Assembly: GCF_009646335.1 (NCBI RefSeq)
Contig: NZ_WJBU01000002.1
Location: forward strand, 124,001 to 188,000
Direction: 5' to 3'
Source: Caenimonas koreensis DSM 17982
GTDB lineage: Bacteria > Pseudomonadota > Gammaproteobacteria > Burkholderiales > Burkholderiaceae_C
Length of the DNA stretch: 64,000 bases
This document shows positions 63,716 to 64,000 of this stretch, in pieces (the stretch's first letter is position 1; each line of letters begins with the position of its first letter). The position numbers were made by a program, and so were the translations under genes. The notes below the pieces were generated by a model, which did no database searches, had not been told where the DNA came from, and saw only the letters and a program-made list of their open reading frames with translations.

Positions 63716-64000
63716 GCGAGCACAGCGCGTGGCTGGACCGGTTGCGCGCCAGTGCGCAGCTGCCGCCTGCTGCGCCGCGTGTGCCTCTGTGGTGGGGCAC
63801 TGCCGTGATCGGATCGGTCGAGCCGGACTTCTTTGCGAAGGCGTTGCCGGCGCAGGCTATCGGTGTGCAGGGCTGGGTCGAGTATTCAGTGCGCGATGGC
63901 CAGGGCGGATGGGCGCTTGCCGGCGAGTTGACGAGCACGCTGGCCCTCATCGCCAATGCGCTGCGTCACTCAGGCTTCGCGCACACCTGGCGCGACGAGC
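63712..64000 (+). CDS. NUDIX/DUF4743-family protein, truncated by window edge
   Basis: Only the first 96 residues are present; the gene runs off the end of the window. It starts at GTG 63712 in the GTGA overlap with the quinone oxidoreductase gene. The visible part (LRASAQLPP, VPLWWGTAVIGSVEPDFFAK, then GGWALAGELTSTLALIANAL and HTWRDE) resembles the N-terminal DUF4743 domain that precedes a NUDIX domain in a family of Burkholderiales hydrolases. The NUDIX box itself would lie beyond the window, so the call rests on the N-terminal domain and memory of the family. Confidence 0.65.
   Translation, partial: MSEHSAWLDRLRASAQLPPAAPRVPLWWGTAVIGSVEPDFFAKALPAQAIGVQGWVEYSVRDGQGGWALAGELTSTLALIANALRHSGFAHTWRDE

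Overview
The window is GC-rich, densely packed chromosomal DNA from a Gram-negative bacterium. Gene content points to the order Burkholderiales, most likely Comamonadaceae or a close relative. Pointers are the tripartite tricarboxylate transporter pair tctBA, a fused LolC/E permease beside lolD, xdhAB next to a BMP-type nucleoside ABC transporter, DUF2339-DUF3999, DUF3422, and two GC-rich palindromic repeats of a type I associate with that family. No rRNA, intact tRNA, CRISPR array, integrase or transposase was found. The genus cannot be fixed from sequence reading alone.

Layout. 0.1-1.4 kb: an orphan helical protein. 1.4-6.7 kb (minus): a DMT exporter, an acetylpolyamine amidohydrolase-type HDAC-fold enzyme, DUF3422, then tctB-tctA ending in two tandem terminators. 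6.9-10.4 kb (minus): a solitary PilB/GspE-like ATPase with a triplicated start site, a spermidine-synthase-like protein and a TatD nuclease. 10.4-14.7 kb (plus): a membrane-anchored trypsin-like protease and a MoxR-DUF58-VWA (Bat-type) cluster. 14.65-15.4 kb: a 747-bp gene-free gap filled by two inverted copies of a ~245-bp multi-hairpin element; this is the most unusual feature of the window. 15.4-17.3 kb (minus): lolC-lolD. 17.3-21.0 kb (plus): a conserved protein, recJ and an ornithine-cyclodeaminase-family reductase. 21.0-21.5 kb (minus): dcd.

21.5-41.0 kb is largely a purine salvage and catabolism region. It holds guanine deaminase, a BMP-family binding protein, an adenosine/adenine deaminase, a four-gene BMP/nucleoside ABC importer (ATPase, two permeases, lipoprotein) and, divergently, xanthine dehydrogenase xdhAB. 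Together these could import purine nucleosides or bases and deaminate and oxidise them to urate. No xdhC lies in the window. Interleaved are a large S8 protease lipoprotein, a small exported protein, a penicillin-acylase-family enzyme and a secreted beta-helix protein.

41.0-49.7 kb is accessory in character: an 838-aa orphan protein, a PAS-only protein behind a consensus sigma-54 promoter, a 49-aa protein and a 1540-aa RTX-type metalloprotease. 49.9-54.1 kb (plus): the DUF2339-DUF3999 membrane pair. 54.1-59.8 kb (minus): a complete five-gene peptide ABC importer whose binding protein has a Tat signal. 60-64 kb: an MFS transporter, a second DMT exporter, a quinone oxidoreductase and the start of a NUDIX hydrolase cut by the window edge.

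All starts, domain limits and family names come from reading the sequence. No database search or folding program was run.
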